Source: Dimorphilus gyrociliatus (lineage: Eukaryota > Annelida > Polychaeta > Dinophilidae). Taken from it: 64,000 bases of DNA. Below the pieces are notes generated by a model. It saw only the letters and a program-made list of their open reading frames with translations, searched no databases and was not told the origin of the DNA. Of the stretch, positions 33,063 through 45,630 are shown in pieces. The stretch covers positions 2,558,498 through 2,622,497 of the forward strand of contig CAJFCJ010000012.1 of the NCBI GenBank assembly GCA_904063045.1. Reading direction: 5' to 3'. Both the position numbers and the translations under genes were made by a program. The first letter of the stretch is position 1; every line of letters begins with the position of its first letter.

Positions 33063-34764
33063 ATGGAAGCTGCTTTTGGAACATCCCTTCTCCTCCTGAT
33101 TTTCTCAATATCATCCATTTCCAGCGCTTCCCGGCCCATTAGCTTTATGAAGGAAATGTTTATTGGGAGATGCGAATATTATCAAAGGGTGCTACATAGA
33201 CGTTCGTTTGAGAGGTCGGTTCATCTTTTTCTATTCCTGTTATAGCTTTATGTATAGTGTATTTTAATGAGGTTATAACCTATAAGGTTTATATACGGGT
33301 CGTATTTATATTCTTATTGTAATATATACAGTGAATGTACTAATGTAGACTTATGGATATTTCTATGCATCCTACTAGTCGTCCGTCTGTCTGTCCTTTT
33401 ATCTCTATATGATGTACATATAGTATGTATTGTAAAGTATATGGGGATTTCATTTCATTTAATATTAACAATTCTCCTATCAAATTAATCTTTTTTCTTG
33501 TCTTTCATATTGTTTTCCCATTTTTAACATTTTCATATTTAACAATACAGACAACTCGTCGATTGTAGTTCCTATTGGAATCAGTTTTACTCCATTCAAA
33601 ATCAAGATAAATGCGCTTGGAGTATGGATGATTATGAGCCGTTAACTAATATGATTAAGCTCGATATACCGAAAGATAAGGGTGTACTATGGAGTCAGAC
33701 CGGAGAGTTTGTTTCGAAGATTACATTTCAAGGATACAGACTCCATTCAATCGCCAACTCTTTGATAGGCTTGTAAACACTTTATCAATTGTTGAGTTGC
33801 TTATTTCTCTCTTTTTTTTATATATAGGCTATCCTTTGGATGCAGTTTTCTGGTGTAGCGAAAACAAAGGACGAAGCTCGCCTTGTTCTCAGAAATGTAA
33901 CGACTGCGATGCTTTACCATTTTCAATGAGAAATATCAAATATTGTGGTATGAGCAAAAGTATGGGTAGTTTCTGGGACCAGGCTTCAAAATTGGTAATT
34001 AATTTTTAAGCGTTTGTGCAACCGTTATCCTTCTCCATTTCGAATGAATACTCAGTTTGATCCTCGTTTTCTTTTTGTACTCTTTACTAGTTTGCCAGCT
34101 CGTTAACTGGTCGTGTTAGCGTTCTTTTGAACAATACTAACTGGAGAACCGTAAATGGCAAACTGCGGCCTCTTTATCCGTACTATAGCGGGACGTAAGT
34201 AAAATAATTTGCATGTAATACGTCTAGTGAATTACTTGAGCTATCGCCAACAAATTCGTGTCTGCAGAACCTTTGGCAGAGTAGAATTACACGCGCTGAA
34301 TGAGCGTGAAGTAACCGTACTACAAGTGATACTCGTCCAAAAACCAGGGATGGACATAACGTAAGGGAGCGTCTCTTTTCGTTAATATATAAAAATATTT
34401 TATTCCTATTTGTATTTATTTATTCTATCCATACTCCTAATATGGAAATAATGTAATAAAGTATTTATGCACTTCCTCTTCTTCTCTTCCCTATAGCGAA
34501 GATTGCACAGGTAAAAAATCTCTGTACCAAATAAAGAAGGCAGTCGAGAAAAAAGGAATTAAATACGAATGCATAGTTAATCCTCCATTTATTAAGTATA
34601 TGCTTTGCGTCGACAATCCAGAAGCACTAGAATGTAAAGGGTTACAATACGGCCAACAAAGAAGCAGTTCGAGCGCACACTCGGACGCGACAACCATTGT
34701 AGGTAATTACCTGTGCATACTCACCCTGGCAGTTGGCGTTTTAGGGCGAATATGCTCAACATAA
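33063..34764 (+). CDS. ADP-ribosyl cyclase (CD38/BST1/Aplysia type), GPI-tailed
   Basis: Six exons: 33063-33214, 33551-33768, 33828-33994, 34091-34194, 34268-34360, 34497-34764. They total 1,002 bp, or 333 aa. Family members convert NAD to cyclic ADP-ribose and related calcium-mobilising nucleotides. After a signal peptide the order matches the Aplysia and CD38 enzymes: GVLWSQ gives Trp98 (CD38 Trp125), LIGYPLDAVFWC gives Asp128 (Asp155), SFWDQAS gives Trp173 (Trp189), and TTFGRVEL gives Thr215 and catalytic Glu220 (Thr221, Glu226). The position of CD38 Glu146 in the TLEDTL motif is Ala119 (SIANSL). The C-terminus ends in a hydrophobic stretch (IVGNYLCILTLAVGVLG), as in GPI-anchored CD157/BST1, so the enzyme is probably surface-anchored. 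Intron 2 (59 bp) appears to be GC-AG. A poly(A) hexamer lies at 35071-35076. Confidence 0.9.
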
Positions 34765-34955
34765 CGCCGATTTATTGACCCACTAAACAATGGAAGGATG
34801 GGCAGAAAACTGGCGAAGCGACTGGATGTTTAAATGAATAAACGAATGAATGAATGAATGAATGAATGAATGAATCGTTAGAAATACACTAAACATGAGA
34901 GAAATAATAATCGTAGTAATGATACTATTTGAGCATTCAATGACTCTAAAGAGGC

Positions 34956-34986
<31 letters not shown>

Positions 34987-36626
34987 TGAGAAAGAGGAGA
35001 AAAGACTATAGAATGTATCTTATTAGAGAATTGTATCTTTTTTGCTTTTAATGTTGTTAAAAAGAGATTAAATAAAGAGAATGGCTATAAATTCGAGTGT
35101 AAAAATCGTTTTGTCAGGTACATGAATAAATGGAAAAATAAGAGAGTAAATATACTTTGGAATTCAATATTATTGTCCCGCAAAGTGCAGAACAAGATAT
35201 ATAAAATAACTCTTTTTTTAGTATTGTTTTTATTACCTTTTTGTCTCTAAAGAGCCTTGGGCAAGTAAAATATATTTTTTACTTGGTCCCATTCAGACAA
35301 CTCCCAACACCGTCACATCAAAAAAAAGAGAAATACAAAAAAAAAGAATATACAAGATTTAAAAAAGAAACAAATAATAAAAAAAAATGTTGACTCCTCT
35401 CTTTCTCTTTCTCTTTCTACAAGGAAAAACAAGAATTATAATCATTTATATTATAACGAGTTACAAAACTAGAACGACAAAATTGATTAAAATGCACGTC
35501 GTATTGATAATAAACAACCAAAAAATTGACAATTTCCAAACGCTCTTCTCTCCCAGGAAATGGAGAGAAAACAAAAACTAAACTGATATTATCAATGAAA
35601 AAGAAAAACAATAACTTTGTAAATTCATTGAGGAAAAAAAAAATAATACTATCTAACCAATTTGATGTTCTATTGTTAAGTTTCTCCTCTTTTTTTTTTT
35701 TTAAGTATTATTTTATCTAAAGATTCTCTTTATCACTTCTCGTATCACAAAAAAAATATACATAGTATTTGAATAAACTTTTTTCGATATTTATCTCATT
35801 TACAGCAGGTTAAAATAGATTTTAATTTATAGTTCAAAGAGAAAGAAAAAAAAGGCAAAAAAATTAACTTTTCTTAAAGATAACTCAAATGATAAGTCTA
35901 GTTTTAAAGAAAAAGTATTTAGAATACTCTATAGAAATTCTATATATATATATATATATATGTTATATATTATATATATATATATATATAAAATATACTT
36001 TTATACATCTCGAAAGACCTATGCTTACAACTAACATGTATACTTCTTATATACGCACATTTTTCGATTGGAAAATCCTTAACTTTCAATGTTGAATATT
36101 TTCTCTTCCTTTCCCATTTAATTTATCTAACCAATCCTTTTGTATATATCAAGAAGAAAGATATTGATAGTTTTGAAAATGAGAACAAAAAGTACAACAA
36201 TATAGGGTGTATATATAATTAGATATATATACAGCAAGATGGTTATAAATTTACATAGTGTGTTAATCTTGTTGTAACCTGCCGCACACAACACATTTAA
36301 TGAACTAACAAAAATTTTGAGACCAAAGGCAAACCTTGTGCTTATAGATCATAAATAAACAAATTTACATAGAATTTTTCTGAAAATTGAAAATTTTTTT
36401 AACATTACCGAAAACACGATATCTGTACAATTTACAAAAATGAATGATCCTAAAAGTTTCTTTTTTTTTTATAGCAAATTTTTTTTTCTGTAACTACTAG
36501 GTTATTATACCTCTCCTCGTAAGTCATATACAAGATAATTTACAAAATTAAGGATCAATATGCAAGAATGGCTGTGAACCAATTGTTCGGTTTGGAGCAG
36601 ATGAAAAATGTCTAAAATCAGTTTAA
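34765..36626. other. Convergent 3' region of cyclase and ZFAND3 genes
   Basis: It contains a (GAAT)n tract at 34843-34875, a (GA)n tract near 34960-34981, an AATAAA at 35071-35076 that fits the cyclase transcript end, many poly-A and poly-T runs, and TA tracts near 35940-35990. The right part is probably ZFAND3 3' UTR. No exon was recognised; the short open frames read low-complexity A/T tracts. Confidence 0.55.
34843..34875. repeat. (GAAT)n microsatellite
   Basis: Tandem tetranucleotide GAAT in the cyclase 3' region. Confidence 0.9.
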
Positions 36627-38557
36627 TTATTGGAGCCTCTCCATGTTATTTCCCATCTGTTTTTCTGGATTCACCATCTTTTGGCGAGCTTCCCTACGTC
36701 CCTCTTCTTTATGGTCAAACTCGCATATGTGCTGTTCGGGGAGGCGATGTAATTGACAAAATACTTTCCCACATTTACATCTACCAATTTCTCGAAGGGC
36801 CGGGTTCAGTTTGATACGGCATTCGTTACAACGCTTTTTTAATACACTTTCTTTCTGATTTGTTGATGTTGTGCTTGGTATACTGTAGAAAAAAATAAAT
36901 ACATATCTCTTATGTTTATGCAAATACAGTATAATATAATTATATATATATCCTAACTATAAGTCACAAATATATCAAATATATGCAGTACTCTTATTAC
37001 GAATTTTGTGATATACTTTAAAATATTTGGTTAATTGTGCTATGGTAGTGTTAAATACCTTTCACTAGCACCAATTTTTGAATCATCCAGAGATTTATTT
37101 TCTACGTTATTATCCTTCTCGCCTGTTTCATCTTTTTGTTGAGTGGTTTGTTTATCATTTTCTTCTTTCTCTTCTTCTTTTTCTTTGGTATTATTAATTT
37201 CTTCTTTGGACACATTACAGTCTAGTTTTATTCTTTTTTCGGGGTTCATTTGACCCCCTAGAGGTGATTCCATATGGCGTTTTCCTACATCGGAAGAAGT
37301 TGGGCGAAGAGCGTCTTCGCTGCATGTTCTAGGCGTTTGAGCTGGTTCTGAGGTTTCCTGTCGTTCTATTAGACAAAGAAAAATGAAATAATTTTTAATA
37401 ATACGCCTTTTAATTAAAACTTTTTTCTATCTATCTATTTGTCTATCTACGAATGTACTTATACATATATATGTATATAAAGCATATAGTCTACATATTG
37501 CTTCCTCTCTAAATCAGATATTTTTAAAGATCTATTCTTCTATCCTGATTAAAAAAATGCAAAATATTAAACATTTATATCGTTTAAAGAAAATCTATCG
37601 TTTTATCATATTGTTGCAGCGCGAAAGCATTTCATCAAAAATACTTTGAAAAGACGATAAATCTTAATAGCCAAAACTTTAATATCCTTAACATAAATGC
37701 TTGTTTTAAATGTATAAATAATGAAGAAAATGTTTTATTACATTAAAAGAAAGAGAATAAAGTAGAAAAACCATAATTGCCCTCTTTGTGTAATAGAAAC
37801 ACTCAAAGTATTCGGGTAAGAGTTAAATCCAGTACTTTCTAAAAAGAAAATTAGGTTGCTGGTTTTTTTAGGCGGTTGAGGAAAAGAGGAAAAAGAATTA
37901 TAATTTGCCTCTAAGTATAAATATACATTTAAAAGTAGAACAAGTGTTCATATTTTATAGGTTAAAAGTACTTAAACGAACTTTATTTGCGTGGCATTTT
38001 TTAGTATCCTTTGATTAAAAAATATGCGAACGAATTAAGGAACAAAGCGAATGCTAATTTTTTAGTATTTGAAATTTGTTTTTTCGTTACGAATTAAAAG
38101 CTTTCTTTATAGAATGTTTAGTTGAATTCCTCTTGATACTCCATCACTAATTATACTATTACCCTTTTTTTAAAGACTAATTTTTTTTCTCTCCCTTTAT
38201 ATATAATACAATGCTTATAATTCCATGATAATTCAGGCTTTTGAAATAATTTAATAAGAAGTATTTTCCGTATTGATATTCACAGCGCATGCGCGACCTG
38301 ATATTCACACTATGCACAAAACATAATAAAAATCAACGAAATGCAACAAATGACTATTTAAAAGCCCATTATACAAAAAGTACAGCTGCCGCACAAAATT
38401 TACCTTTAAAACATTTCGAACAAAGGCCGGCCGTCGCCTCAGAACTGAAACATTAAATAGTTTAGGCCTATCGAAGTAGGATAAGAATTTATGAACAAGA
38501 TTTTTACCCCCAAAATCCGCAAGGACATCTAGGTGGTTGACTTCCTGAATCAGCCAT
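36627..38557 (-). CDS. ZFAND3: AN1/A20-type zinc finger protein ZFAND3
   Basis: Four exons on the minus strand: 38557-38508, 38444-38404, 37365-37059, 36882-36627. They total 654 bp, or 217 aa, close to the 227 aa of the human protein. Exons 1-2 join to form the N-terminal A20-like finger, [10 protein letters not shown] followed by GLCSKCFK, nearly matching human ZFAND3. Exon 3 is a disordered, Lys/Glu-rich linker with KRIKLDCN near its middle. Exon 4 carries the AN1 zinc finger, [30 protein letters not shown] and DHKEEGR. Its role in vertebrates is nuclear or regulatory and only partly defined. It starts 736 bp from the divergent PACS gene and probably shares its promoter. Confidence 0.92.
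38285..38294. promoter_or_regulatory. NRF1-like palindrome in ZFAND3 intron 2
   Basis: GCGCATGCGC is a perfect palindrome matching the core of the NRF1 consensus. It stands out in DNA that is otherwise strongly AT-rich, about 260 bases downstream of the ZFAND3 start codon. Confidence 0.5.
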
Positions 38558-39292
38558 GTCATGAAATCATTCTTGACAATTGACTTTAACGAAAATTCGA
38601 TATGAAAAAATGTAGTCTAACGCTGGTACGGTAAACTTTCCGTAGCCCGTCCGTTCTTCCTTGAATATGGCGACGTTTTTACGGGTAGAACTAAATACGA
38701 GTTGGGGTTACGCCTATGCGCTTTGGTTTCTATTTTAACGAAAATTGATCAATCACCGTGAAAATGATTATAAAAGTAGATAAATTCCGCTAATAATTTG
38801 AAGGCTTCAACGAATCATTTATTAAAGAGTAAATTATATTTTTTATTATAAAATATTCTTAGAAAATACGTACGTCCTCTACGAAGTTTATACGATAATA
38901 AATTGAACTTTCGCGTAGGTGATTACAAAACTGTTTAAAGTTTATTTTTTAAATTTCCAATAAAAAATGTTAAAAACGATATTTAAATAAATAGTCGTCA
39001 TGTATTGAATAAATTTGGTAGTTAATTAAACTAAAGGGGGAGATAACTAAGAATAAACTCTTCTACCACTAAGCGGTTAGAGATACTCGTTTTAAGTTAA
39101 TGATACTTTCAACAAGAAACAGATGTCGCTAGTTTTTTCAAAAAAGATAACATTTAACATCTGCAAGTAGATCTTATATGAGAAATAATATATAATTTTT
39201 TTCTTTGGCTGTTATCTAGGATAAATTGATAAAAAGTTATTTACAATGTTAAGGTCAAATTCGGTGCGCGTGCGCGTTAGAAAAAAATTAAC
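38558..39292. promoter_or_regulatory. Bidirectional promoter of ZFAND3 and PACS
   Basis: This 735-bp stretch separates the two divergent start codons. A YY1-like AATATGGCGACG lies at about 38666-38677 on the ZFAND3 side, and a GC-rich TGCGCGTGCGCG (NRF1-like) at 39265-39276 sits just before the PACS start. The PACS ATG itself is inside a YY1-like AACATGGCGGA. There is no TATA box at a fitting distance. The architecture fits a broadly expressed gene pair. Confidence 0.5.
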
Positions 39293-40412
39293 ATGGCGGA
39301 GAAAAGCGGCAGAACGGATTTTACAGGCATGAAACCAGTACGGATGAAGCTCTTTGCTAATTTTGATATAGACAAAAATACATCAAATTGTATGCCTAGG
39401 TAAGTCAATGATTGTTGCATTTTCGATCGTTTTTTTGGTAAAAAATCAAAATTGTTTTTGTTCCTCAAATCTGAGCATCAATAGATAGATAAACAGATAG
39501 AGAGTGTAAGGGAGGGTATGGAAGAGGAGATTGAGGGGATTAGAAAAAAGAAACAAAGAAACAAAGAAAGAGAGGGTAAGAGAGATAAATAATTAGGTAA
39601 AAACAAATAACTAAATAAGACTGTTAGTGAGGGAGATAAATAGGTAAGGGATAATCCTTCTCAGGTGAATTACTTGAAATCCTTAAATGATAGACTTATA
39701 AAATGATATTTTATATTGCATTGCAGTAATATATATTAAAAGCCATAATATAGACTAAATGTGGCGCAAAAATTATAGGTAAATCGCAATAAAAAAGAGT
39801 TAAATTCAATATGAATCATTCTGAAATGTAAATTTTCGCTTGAATGAAAGAAAAAACAAGATGAGGGGAAAAGGGGAGGGGAAGGAGGAAAAGAAATGAA
39901 TAAAAAACATACTATAGTAAAGAGAATTATTTAAGTATTAGCCTATTTATTTATCTATAAATCTATCTGTCTATCATCTTTTTTTCTTATTGTAATCAAT
40001 ATTTCAAATAGAAATTATAGTTTAATTTATAGCAGGAGAGAGAGAGAGGGAATTACGGATTGTATCGTACGTTCTCTCTATCAAATATTATAATAAGACT
40101 TTTCTTTTTTAACTAAATAACTACCTTTTGGAGAGTAAGAACATTACAGCAAAAATCGAATTTCTCCTCATTTAAAGTCTTTAAAAAGCAAAATATTGTT
40201 CTTCATATATCCGATTTCTGCTCTCTTCTCTATTATTCGAAAAGCTTAGAGACTCCTTTATACTATGGTACATCGTTTTTCCAAGAACGCAAAGAAAGAT
40301 AGTGTATTTACAAAATATGAACAAAAACTTGCATTTTCCCTTATTCGTCATAATAGATGGTATACTCTTCTTATTGAAAGTTGTTTATATACACAGAAGC
40401 ACGCATATATAT

Positions 40413-40460
<48 letters not shown>

Positions 40461-40802
40461 GTTTTAATGTACAACAAACGAAAAAATGATAACAATTGCC
40501 TTTTATCAGAGAGAGAGAGAGAGAGAGAAAGAAAGGAAAAAAGAAAAAACAACAAAAAACTTTATCTTTATAATTAGAGAATCCTGTTTTTCAAATAAAT
40601 AGTCTCCTTTATCAAAAAAAAAAAACAGTTACTATTTTATCCTTGAAAATAATACGAATAATAGAAAAAATTGTAAAAGCACGCGTATACGTATGCTCAT
40701 TTGTATATAAACATTATCAACTTGTTTTTTCTCATTAAATTCTTCTTAGAAAAATAGGGAGTTATTAACACTTTACCATAAATGCCACACCCCCTCTCTC
40801 CT

Positions 40803-40845
<43 letters not shown>

Positions 40846-43800
40846 TGCTCACTCGCTCTTATGCTCCCTTAGTTTTTATACTCTTAACATTTTAAGGTTT
40901 TTCTTAAAATACATCTAATTTGACTTTTGGCTTATTCACATCACAGTACTAACCTATTTACGAAAAGCAAATGTAATATTTTAAACGTCAAATAATAATT
41001 AGGAGAGATCGTAATTTCTTAGAACCCTATTTCAATTTTAGAATTTTTTTTAATATCCATTTATGTACAATATATGAATATATACAAGTAAAACTACGAA
41101 TTGTTGATTTAGTTGATAATTGATATCTAATAGTTAGTTTTGTTGACAGCTTAGCTTAGTAGGGAGAAGAGGAGCGAAATAGCCTTTTTCCTTACCATTC
41201 TTTTACGCTTAAATCTTTGTTAAATAGTGCTTTTTAGGGGATCAATACACCAATTGCAGATTCCGGTACCATTAGTATACACTCATTTGTAAGGTGCTCG
41301 CCCCCCATTTATAATTCTTTCAACGCTAATCAAGTAAGATGAACGCTAGCCCTGATTGATAAATAGTCGAAACAATACACTCTTTCCCTTTCTCTGCATT
41401 ACAGTAGATTGGTTCCCTAAAATAGGCCAACTGAGTATACAATATGTAAGTACATATACAGTCTATATACTGTATATATATAATTTCTTTTTGTTTTGTT
41501 CGCTAGTTCTCTCTCGTTGTCTGTCTATACAGACGGAGGGAGCAGACCCTCAGGCCAATGACTAAAACGAAGACATTGGTGTGCGGCATGTCGTAGACGT
41601 TTTTTAGACGGTAATTAAGCGAGATGTGCGTAGTCTGAGTATTTTTTTTTCTTTCAAGAAATCGAATAAGCTGGAGATTATATGCAGTTGATTATTTATT
41701 TAATATTGGTATATATGTACAATATGCTTTTCGGATTGAAGAGACGCATTCATATATATATATTGTATATCATATCAATCTATTAAACAAGGTTGAAGAA
41801 AAACAAAACTTTCCTATTTAATTAATGATATTTAAAGTATCGTATTGTTAATTTTTTTCAAACTATTGAACGTATTGAGGACTAAAAAGCCTATACAGTA
41901 ACTGTAAACTTTGACAAAGTATCGCGTACACGCAATCGATAACGCGTTAGTTAATAATTAGTATATGTAAACAATCTTTTGAACCTTATATACTTACACT
42001 TTGGTGCTTTTACTCTCCCCCTCCTTTTAATATAGAGTGTTTCGCATGGCCAATTCGCCAATGACTATTAAACGTTTGTTATCTATAGTTTATTATTTAA
42101 GCGGTGGGATACTATGTATATTTTTACTAGAGAGAAAAGACCAGCACGTAGCACTGTTCTCAAAGGCCAACATTAAATTTCCTACAGCTCCTTAATGTTG
42201 CACTAATTAGAATAATCAAACGGCCTGTTATATCGTCCGTCGCCTAATTTTGACGAGGTAGTAGTGCTGGAAAGGCCCAATGGGCCTCAGGCAACTATTC
42301 GATTAACAGAAAAGATAAAAATATCAAAAAGACAAAAAAAAAAATAAAAAAAAAGTCAATCTTGCTTTTCACATTAAATATTTTATATTATAATTTTCTA
42401 TTATACGATTAGAAAAAAAATTAGAACGTTTTATTTATTAATGAATGAATAAACGAATGCTGTTATATTGCTGTTGCAAAGGATATTTCAAGGTTAAAAC
42501 GATAACGATTTAAAAAAGATTGGTCAGTTTTGTGAGGGGTTTTTGTTTTTTTAATACACATTTTATGAATTATAAACATGTATACATATAGGTACACATA
42601 TGTGTACAAACAAAAACAATACAATAACATTTGTATACTAAATGAATGAATAAAATGTTTTAAATATTTCTCCCTTTGAAGAATGATATAAGCAGAAATT
42701 CGTAAACATTGCAGTCTCTAATCTAATCATTTTATCTGTACATCGATTCAATATTATAAACTTTGCAGATAAGACTTTTTACATATACTTATGTAAGCTT
42801 AAATATATATAATTCTATTCAATGAAAATCTCTATATTCTCTCTCTCTCATACAGATAGATATACAGTATCTACATTTTTTCCCATTTAGGCCTATGTAT
42901 TAACCCTAAAAAAATTTGCTTAAATAGTCAGAATTTGCCCGTGTAATTTCCGTACATCTCATACAATACAATACAATTATATATTCTATTTATAAACATA
43001 TATATATATATATAAAACAACATTTTAAAAACAAATTATTATTTTTATCACTTGCAAATTAATGACTCAGCTAAAAAGAATTTAAGTGTTATAACTGATT
43101 GATTATTAATGAATAAATTTAACAATTATATTCTTTTATCCTTCTTTCTCTCTCTCTTTCTTTCTTTATTATTCAAATTATAACTTTATTATTCCCATTC
43201 AATAATTTTTGCCCTTTTTTTTTGCCTCTTTCCAGAATATGCAGTATGAACGTCACAAGATTAGTTGTTAAAAAACCGCCAGAAGCCGACCTCTCTTCCG
43301 TTATAGTTGCTGTAAAGATTCAGGTGAGTGGAAATTTTATGAATAATGATTAAAGAATAAAATAAAAAGAAAGAAAAGTGTTCGTTAAAGATTTTTATTC
43401 GAAATATTTGAAAAAATAAAAGTGAAAACGTCTGGAAACAGGTGCAAAAGTTTTTGTAATTATCGTGCCATATGCTTTCCAATAGTTTGTACCATTTTAT
43501 CTAGATCCTCTCTTTCCATCTGGTTTTATACTGGGTTAGTTGTGTAGTTGAAAAGTTCCTCTGCAATTTGTATGCCTAATTAAAGATAATAAGACGACCT
43601 TTTTATCTGGCTTTGCCAATTATTCATAATACAACTTATGGCTTTGAAAGCTTTAGTTGTTTTTTTATTATAAAAGGTCATTTAGATAGCTTTAACTTTA
43701 TCATCCCCTTTTGATCTCTCTTTCTTCTATTCGTCCTGCCCCTTCCTATATTCCCCCCTCCCATCCTTCTTCCTCTTTGCCTATTTATCGGTCTTTCACC

Positions 43801-45583
43801 CCTCACAATTTCTCTTTCTATTTTCCCGCTCGTTTTCTCTCCACGCCTACCAATATATCTCTTGCTCAAAGCTGAAGAGTATTTTTGTTTACATTTTTCG
43901 TTTTTTGGCATTTGTTATAGATCCTGCCCACCTGGAATAGCAAGTCAGAAACAGTAGGAGAGAATAAAGTACAATACGTAAAAACATTCTAACTAAAGGC
44001 TATAATATAATTATTCCTATTAATTGTATTATTTTGCTAAGGACACTATTCAGTTATGAGCGAAATTCCTCTCTTTCGATAAATCTTTTCTTTCTTTTCT
44101 ATGTTTTGAATAATTTCTTCCAAACAACTGAATATATTGGAAAACGGCGTAAACATTACTGTGTGTACTGTCTTTATTACTAACAATAGATTATTAAAGG
44201 AGAAGCTATTTTTATTTTCAATACGTTTAGCTTAAACCTTTCTAATTGAATCGTGCTAAAAGGCAGTATTAAGACGAAATAGAAGAGAGAAGGAAATATG
44301 CACAACGTACTATATAGAGTATATGCTATATTTCATATCAACACTCGACTAATAGTAGTTAAACCACATAAATGTATAATTACATCCATTTTCCTATTAT
44401 CCCTTATTTATTTCTTTTACAAATATTGATTAACGTTTTCGTTGGAATGAAAATGACAGTAAAATAATATAAAAAAGAAAAACAAGAAAATAAAACAGTA
44501 AAATTCTGCTAAATTAGTTTGTCTTCTTATCTTTGATGGTAGTACAACCAGTCGTCATGTTTACTTTGCCAAGAAAGAAATAGAAATAAGTGATCAGTTT
44601 TCTCTATCAATGTTTTTTTTTTCTCTCTTTTCATTTCTCTTCTATCTTTCATTCATTCATTCATTCTTTATCTATCTATCTCTTTCTCCTCGGTCTTCCC
44701 CTCCAGTCTTCCATTTTCTCTGTTTCTCACCCTTTCTCTTTTACCCTTTCTTTTATTCTGAGCGCTCAATCTAATATATTGTACAAGATAATTTCTTTTA
44801 TCCAATCGAGCGTTGTCGAAAGGAATTTGTCTTTTAATAATTTCTCCACTTAACTTAACGCCACAAATCAGACGGAACTGACCACTAAGAATCACCGAAG
44901 GGGTGGGAAGTCTGCCGCCGGGTTTTGAGAAGTTGCTAATTTCAAATATTATGTTTTTGTCTTTTAGTGTTTACTCTCGTTGATAATTGAACAGATTTAC
45001 GTTGATGAGATATTGATAGATGTCTTTTGCATAAAAAAAAACAAACAAAAGTTAACGATTCGTTGTCATTTCAGGATTACAAGAGAGCTTTAAGATCTGA
45101 AGAGATTCCGTTAGGCCCAGGAGGAGTGGTCGATACAGAAATCGAACTTGGTTGCTCACTTCAGGTATTACCTAGAGGAGAAAATACAACTTCCCAGAAT
45201 TCAATTCATTTGGGAATTATCATTGAAGGCTTTTTATTTTTTTTCCCTTTCCCGCTTAAAACCAAAATCTATAGTCTCTCGCTCTCTCTCTCTCTCCCTC
45301 TCTTTTTAAGTATTCCCTTTCTTTTACCCTTCGCCATCATCAAAATCTTTCATCCTCTCAGTTTCTCAGTTATTTTTTACCTTTTAAGAGGTTTTCCTCA
45401 AAAAGAATTAGAAGAGTAAAACTAAAAGAGCATTTAATTTATTCCAAGGTCATTGATGTATGTCAAAGCCGTAAGAACAACTAGAAAACGTTACAAGTTG
45501 ACCTTGATTGGTGATATAGTAATATAAAAAAATATATATGTAGTCTTAATTATTGCTACGATAGTGTCGTGTTTATAAAAAGG

Positions 45584-45630
<47 letters not shown>

